Part shown: piece after piece, positions 63,740 to 64,000 of the stretch
Position numbering within the stretch: position 1 is the stretch's first letter
Layout of the letters: the number at the start of each line of letters is the position of its first letter
Source: an uncultured Clostridium sp.
GTDB taxonomy: Bacteria; Bacillota; Clostridia; UBA1212; UBA1255
Assembly: GCA_900543695.1 (NCBI GenBank)
Contig: UQSG01000006.1
Coordinates: 1-64,000 of the forward strand
Direction of reading: 5' to 3'
Length of the DNA stretch: 64,000 bases
The notes under the pieces: generated by a model
The model's database searches: none
Told to the model about the DNA's origin: nothing
What the model saw: the letters and a program-made list of their open reading frames with translations, nothing else
Position numbers and translations under genes: made by a program

Positions 63740-64000
63740 AGCGGCGCTTCCTCCTGCTCCAGACATTCCAGGTACTCTGTTCCTCTGTCCAGCGCGACCT
63801 TTCCCGTTCTGGCCACCTCCAGAATCCCGTAATCCCGGATCATTTCCATAAGCGCCGACGTTTTTTGTTCTTCTCCCGTCATTTCGATCGTTACCGTTTC
63901 CGGGGAAAGATCGATAATCCTTCCTCGAAAAATCTCGGCAATCTGAATGATTTCGCTGCGTACCGACGCATCAGCTCTTACCTTGATCAGCACCAGCTCT
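63736..64000 (-). CDS. ilvN: Acetolactate synthase small subunit, 3' part only
   Basis: Eighty-five codons up to the stop read LIKVRADASVRSEIIQIAEI, FRGRIIDLSPETVTIEMTGE and GILEVARTGKVALDRG, the C-terminal half of the IlvN/IlvH regulatory subunit. The first half (ACT domain) lies beyond the window. It controls valine feedback of acetolactate synthase in branched-chain amino acid synthesis. The stop overlaps the next start (ATGA). Confidence 0.92.
   Translation of the reverse strand, partial: ELVLIKVRADASVRSEIIQIAEIFRGRIIDLSPETVTIEMTGEEQKTSALMEMIRDYGILEVARTGKVALDRGTEYLECLEQEEAPL

Overview
The window reads as a chromosomal segment of a Gram-positive, low-to-mid GC anaerobe of the Bacillota, most likely class Clostridia. 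This rests on the hrcA-grpE-dnaK-dnaJ order with a CIRCE operator, RNase J, a coaX plus ECF S-component pair, an SRP RNA next to dnaX, a dockerin-bearing secreted protein, strong AGGAGG ribosome binding sites and clean TTGACA/TATAAT promoters. I cannot place genus or family. Most genes lie on the minus strand.

Layout. 1-1.05 kb: the decayed end of a Tn916/Tn1549-type conjugative element (an HTH gene tail, two hairpins, no xis or int) and a frameshifted orphan fragment. 1.1-8.3 kb: a UvrA-like ATPase without the UvrB-binding insertion, an anchored SGNH hydrolase, a MerR-like/LuxR regulator, a YbaK editing protein and a frameshifted nucleoside hydrolase beside a decayed reading frame. 8.5-12.3 kb (+ strand): a secreted, membrane-anchored glycosidase-like protein and a surface beta-sandwich protein. 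12.4-23.9 kb (- strand): a tight nine-gene run: BMP-type ABC transporter (4 genes), YnbB-like PLP enzyme, trpS, DMT transporter, GH78-like rhamnosidase, SGNH esterase. 24-33.7 kb: xpt with its own promoter and a leader hairpin, an FAD dehydrogenase, a PHP protein, a divergent topoisomerase IV pair and an aldolase/SDR bifunctional enzyme. 33.7-41.4 kb: DUF2752 and frameshifted DUF4234 proteins, a LysM/M14 peptidase, a heterodimeric ABC exporter, dnaX and the SRP RNA. 41.5-45.3 kb: MarR-MATE and a dockerin protein. 45.4-55.9 kb: tRNA-Gln(CTG), RNase J, a metallophosphoesterase, coaX-panT, a GT2, then nfo-pgeF-orphan SBP-lspA-rluD. 55.9-64 kb: a second glycosidase-like paralogue, the heat-shock operon, a CBM9-like protein and the 3' part of ilvN.

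How they fit together. Housekeeping genes dominate, but a dispersed glycan theme runs through the window. Two glycosidase-like paralogues (one secreted and anchored, one without a signal peptide) share a TIM-barrel-like core with a TGWNEW motif and a C-terminal CBM9-like module. Three secreted proteins share a beta-sandwich ending in an IDN(L/V/I) strand, yet differ in how they would be retained: two by C-terminal membrane helices, one by a dockerin. The GH78-like enzyme, SGNH esterase, sugar-type transporter, CBM9-like protein and aldolase/SDR fit plant or host glycan (possibly rhamnose-containing) use. This linkage is my inference; no regulator or scaffoldin for it is in the window.
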